Shown here one piece after another: positions 61,241 through 64,000 of a DNA stretch of 64,000 bases. This DNA is from Pseudomonas sp. ADAK18 (GTDB lineage Bacteria; Pseudomonadota; Gammaproteobacteria; Pseudomonadales; Pseudomonadaceae), in assembly GCF_012935695.1 (NCBI RefSeq), contig NZ_CP052859.1:4381001-4445000 (forward strand). Direction: 5' to 3'. The notes beneath the pieces were generated by a model that ran no database searches, was not told the DNA's origin, and was given only the letters and a program-made list of their open reading frames with translations. The stretch's first letter is position 1. Every line of letters starts with the position of its first letter. Both the position numbers and the translations under genes were made by a program.

Positions 61241-61274
61241 GGCTCTAACCCATACAGATTCAAGGAGAAACACC

Positions 61275-62726
61275 ATGATTCCAGTCATCCTTTCCGGTGG
61301 TAGCGGCTCACGTCTTTGGCCGCTTTCGCGCAAACAGTTTCCCAAGCAATTCCTGGCGCTGACCGGCGAACACACACTGTTCCAGCAAACCTTGGAGCGC
61401 CTCGTATTCGAAGGCATGGACGCGCCCATCGTGGTCTGCAACAAGGACCACCGTTTCATCGTCAACGAGCAACTGAGCGCCCGAAAACTGGAAACCCAGC
61501 GCATCCTCATGGAACCCTTCGGCCGCAACACCGCGCCGGCCGTGGCCCTGACCGCAATGATGCTGGTCAATGAAGGCCGTGACGAGTTGATGCTGGTGCT
61601 GCCGGCTGACCATGTACTGGACGACCAGAAAGCCCTGCAACGCGCACTGGCCCTGGCCACGGTGGCGGCCGAGCGCGGCGAGATGGTGCTGTTCGGTGTA
61701 CCGGCCACCCGCCCGGAAACCGGCTACGGCTACATCAAGTCCACCAACGATTCGCTGCTGCCCGAAGGCGTCAGCCGCGTGTCACAGTTCGTCGAGAAAC
61801 CTGATGAAAAACGCGCGACCGAGTTCGTCAAAAGCGGTGGCTATTTCTGGAACAGCGGCATGTTCCTGTTCCGTGCCAGCCGCTTCCTCGAGGAACTGAA
61901 AAAACACGATCCGGACATCTACGACACCTGCCTGCTGACCCTGGAACGCAGCGAGCAAACCGCCGATACCGTGACCCTCGACGAAGCCACGTTTGCTTGC
62001 TGCCCGGACAACTCCATCGACTACGCCGTGATGGAAAAGACCCAACGCGCCTGCGTAGTACCGTTGAGTGCCGGTTGGAGTGATGTGGGGTGCTGGGCGT
62101 CGCTGTGGAGCGTCAATGAAAAAGACGCCAACGGCAACGTCAGCAAGGGTGACGTAGTGATTCAGGACAGCCGCAACTGCATGATCCACGGTAACGGCAA
62201 ACTGGTGTCGGTGATCGGCCTGGATAACATCGTGGTGGTGGAAACCAAAGACGCGATGATGATTGCCCACAAGGACAAGGTTCAGGGCGTCAAGCAGATG
62301 GTCAGCACCCTCAACGAACAGGGCCGCAGCGAAACCCAGAACCACTGCGAAGTCTACCGCCCGTGGGGTTCCTACGACTCGGTGGACATGGGCGGCCGGT
62401 TCCAGGTCAAACACATCTCGGTCAAGCCGGGGGCGTGCCTGTCGTTGCAGATGCACCACCACCGCGCCGAACACTGGATTGTGGTCAGCGGCACCGCCGA
62501 AGTCACCTGTGACGAGAACGTGTTCCTGCTTACGGAAAACCAGTCCACCTACATCCCGATTGCCTCGGTGCACCGCCTGCGTAACCCAGGCAAGATCCCG
62601 TTGGAGATCATCGAAGTGCAGTCGGGCAGCTATCTGGGCGAAGACGATATCGAGCGGTTTGAAGATATCTACGGGCGCTCCACACCTATTGAGCGTGGGG
62701 TTTCGGTGAAAACTATCGCGCAGTAA
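61275..62726 (+). CDS. algA: Mannose-6-P isomerase / GDP-mannose pyrophosphorylase AlgA
   Basis: The 483-residue bifunctional enzyme supplies GDP-mannose to AlgD. The N-terminal nucleotidyltransferase has LSGGSGSRLWPLSRKQFPKQ and FVEKPDEKRA. The C-terminal type II isomerase cupin has QMHHHRAEHWIVVSG (about residue 392). CAAGGAGAAACACC gives a strong ribosome-binding site. It is the last gene of the operon, followed by a long terminator hairpin. Confidence 0.96.
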   Translation: MIPVILSGGSGSRLWPLSRKQFPKQFLALTGEHTLFQQTLERLVFEGMDAPIVVCNKDHRFIVNEQLSARKLETQRILMEPFGRNTAPAVALTAMMLVNEGRDELMLVLPADHVLDDQKALQRALALATVAAERGEMVLFGVPATRPETGYGYIKSTNDSLLPEGVSRVSQFVEKPDEKRATEFVKSGGYFWNSGMFLFRASRFLEELKKHDPDIYDTCLLTLERSEQTADTVTLDEATFACCPDNSIDYAVMEKTQRACVVPLSAGWSDVGCWASLWSVNEKDANGNVSKGDVVIQDSRNCMIHGNGKLVSVIGLDNIVVVETKDAMMIAHKDKVQGVKQMVSTLNEQGRSETQNHCEVYRPWGSYDSVDMGGRFQVKHISVKPGACLSLQMHHHRAEHWIVVSGTAEVTCDENVFLLTENQSTYIPIASVHRLRNPGKIPLEIIEVQSGSYLGEDDIERFEDIYGRSTPIERGVSVKTIAQ

Positions 62727-62735
62727 CGAGTAAAA

Positions 62736-62797
62736 CAAAAAGCCCCCGTCCCACCGACTGCGTCCCCTATCCGCAGCCGGTTGGACGGGGGCTTTTT
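62736..62797 (+). terminator. Terminator of the alginate operon
   Basis: AAAAAGCCCCCGTCC ... GGACGGGGGCTTTTT hairpin, with additional imperfect pairing inward, followed by TTTTT. It starts 10 bp after the algA stop. Confidence 0.93.
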
Positions 62798-62828
62798 CTT
62801 GGGATTCTTTGGTGAATGTGAAGCCCTC

Positions 62829-62911
62829 ATCGCAGGCAAGCCAGCTCCCACCTACAACCGCGTACATTATTTGGAATGCGGTCAAAATGTGGGAGCTGGC
62901 TTGCCTGCGAT
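62829..62911. repeat. REP pair in opposite (tail-to-tail) orientation
   Basis: ATCGCAGGCAAGCCAGCTCC ... then GTGGGAGCTGGCTTGCCTGC. The GTGGGAG ends point toward the loop, reversed relative to all other pairs here. Arms are 23 nt, loop about 37 nt. Confidence 0.88.
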
Positions 62912-62998
62912 GACGCCCGAAAACACACCACAGAACCTCAGATAGTCAATCCAGCTCCCCCACAGTAGGATGGTTTATCCGTTCACGAGGTTGCCATC

Positions 62999-63463
62999 AT
63001 GTTCTTTGGCGTTTTACTGATCATCACCTGGCTGATCCTGCTACTGCGCTATCCGGCCAAGGCGTTGCCGGTATCCCTGGCGGCCGCAGTCGGCCTGGGC
63101 TTGGTGGCGGTGTGGGTGGTCTGGCTGGATAACCGCGAGGCCCAGCAACTGGCGCGACTGGAGCTGCGTATCAGCTATGAACCGAAAGCCTGCCCGGCGG
63201 ATCGCCCGCTAAAACTGACCTTGAACAACGGCAACAACGTGCCACTGACCGAACTGCGTTGGCGCGTCGCAGCCTATGCGCCGGGAGACACGGTTAACCT
63301 GGCCGATAACGTCTACGCCGCGCCACGCTATCGCGGTCCAGGCGAGTTGCAGGCCGGCGCCACCTGGGACGACTGCCTGCCAGTCCCACCGCTGCGCCCT
63401 GGCTATCGCCCGCAAACCCTGGAGTTCCGTGCCGAGCACCTGCAAGGCAGCTTCTCCGACTAA
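62999..63463 (+). CDS. Small membrane-anchored hypothetical protein
   Basis: The 154-residue product starts MFFGVLLIITWLILLLRYPA, giving two closely spaced hydrophobic segments (about residues 3-17 and 23-45) followed by a hydrophilic domain of about 110 residues. That domain is probably beta-rich and periplasmic (LELRISYEPKACPADRPLKL; LTELRWRVAAYAPGDTVNL). Two Cys (about 60 and 124) might form a disulfide. I do not recognise a function. It is followed after 20 bp by an SDR gene, probably the same transcript. Confidence 0.8.
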   Translation: MFFGVLLIITWLILLLRYPAKALPVSLAAAVGLGLVAVWVVWLDNREAQQLARLELRISYEPKACPADRPLKLTLNNGNNVPLTELRWRVAAYAPGDTVNLADNVYAAPRYRGPGELQAGATWDDCLPVPPLRPGYRPQTLEFRAEHLQGSFSD

Positions 63464-63483
63464 TAACCACAAAGGATTGATCC

Positions 63484-64000
63484 ATGCCCAACGTGCTCAT
63501 CACCGGTTGCTCCAGCGGCATTGGCCGTGCCCTGGCCGATGCTTTCAAAACGGCCGGTTATAAGGTGTGGGCCACGGCCCGTCGCGCCGAAGATGTCACG
63601 GCGCTGGCCACGGCTGGCTTTACCGCCGTGCAACTGGACGTCAACGACGGGGCTGCGCTCAAGGCGTTGGCCGAGCAGGTGGGCGAGCTGGATGTGCTGA
63701 TCAACAACGCCGGCTATGGCGCCATGGGCCCGCTGCTCGACGGCGGCACCGAAGCGATGCAACACCAATTCGAGACCAACGTATTTGCCGTGGTGGGCGT
63801 GACCCAGGCGTTTTTCCCGGCGATTCGCCGCAGCAAAGGGCTGGTGGTGAATATCGGCAGTGTTTCCGGTGTGCTGGTGACGCCATTTGCCGGTGCTTAC
63901 TGCGCGTCGAAAGCGGCCGTGCATGCCTTGAGTGATGCACTGCGCATGGAATTGGCGCCGTTCGGCGTGCGGGTGATGGAAGTCCAGCCCGGCGCCATCG
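63484..64000 (+). CDS. SDR-family oxidoreductase (3' end beyond window)
   Basis: The first 172 residues of a classical short-chain dehydrogenase/reductase: cofactor motif TGCSSGIG, ATARRAED (Arg pair suggests NADP preference), INNAG in VLINNAGYGAMGP, catalytic Ser in IGSVSG and YxxxK in YCASKAAVHALSDALRMELA. The frame is open to the last base, so the C-terminal part is cut by the window. The substrate is unknown. Close spacing to the preceding small membrane protein suggests co-transcription. Confidence 0.92.
   Translation, partial: MPNVLITGCSSGIGRALADAFKTAGYKVWATARRAEDVTALATAGFTAVQLDVNDGAALKALAEQVGELDVLINNAGYGAMGPLLDGGTEAMQHQFETNVFAVVGVTQAFFPAIRRSKGLVVNIGSVSGVLVTPFAGAYCASKAAVHALSDALRMELAPFGVRVMEVQPGAI

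Overview
The window reads as chromosomal DNA of a fluorescent Pseudomonas (P. fluorescens group). The basis is dense GC-rich coding, a complete twelve-gene alginate operon, a pepA-holC-valS block, an rhlB/D-arginine dehydrogenase neighbourhood, and about a dozen inverted REP pairs (REPINs) built on GTGGGAGCTGGCTTGCC-type ends. No rRNA, tRNA, CRISPR array, transposase or phage gene was recognised.

Layout. 1-9.4 kb is housekeeping: lptFG (LPS export, minus strand), pepA, holC, a small unknown gene, valS and rlmF. 9.4-13.5 kb holds a HU-family protein (hupN), yejK, a membrane-anchored glutaredoxin, a GST-like protein, a GIY-YIG protein and an NTF2-like protein. 13.6-24.2 kb is the main accessory locus. 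An RcsB-like response regulator and a REC-Hpt protein with no histidine kinase face a chaperone-usher fimbrial operon. That operon has five tandem DUF1120 pilin-like genes, a chaperone, an usher, a two-domain putative tip adhesin and a sixth stand-alone DUF1120 gene. 24.2-26.1 kb is a CynX-type MFS transporter with a FadR-type regulator. 26.1-27.0 kb is non-coding with repeats and an MqsA-like antitoxin remnant. 27.0-31.2 kb is the aapJQMP amino-acid ABC transporter behind a candidate sigma-54 promoter. 31.5-35.1 kb carries a carboxylesterase, rhlB and dauA. 35.3-36.5 kb is moaCDE, followed by a 1245-residue subtilisin-type autotransporter, a PIN-PhoH protein and a polysaccharide deacetylase. 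43.6-44.5 kb is a gene-free, roughly 0.8-kb inverted repeat with a REPIN at its centre, then yaaA.

46.2-62.7 kb is the alginate operon algD-alg8-alg44-algK-algE-algG-algX-algL-algI-algJ-algF-algA. It covers precursor supply (AlgA, AlgD), c-di-GMP-gated polymerisation (Alg8, Alg44), periplasmic scaffold and epimerisation (AlgK, AlgG, AlgX), lyase clearance (AlgL), O-acetylation (AlgI, AlgJ, AlgF, AlgX) and export (AlgE). An 875-bp AT-rich region precedes it, with a plausible AlgU-type promoter and a cluster of TAGTG(G/C)CA repeats. REPINs have entered the operon three times, once in frame inside the algK signal-peptide region. The window ends with a small membrane protein and a truncated SDR gene.

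Most worth following up: the DUF1120 chaperone-usher system (pilins carrying donor-strand-like N-termini, a tip protein lacking one, a chaperone apparently without the canonical Arg8/Lys112 anchors, and a kinase-less phosphorelay pair beside it); the in-frame REPIN in algK; and the repeat architecture, with REPINs nested in a terminator, in an older REP and at the centre of a large palindrome.
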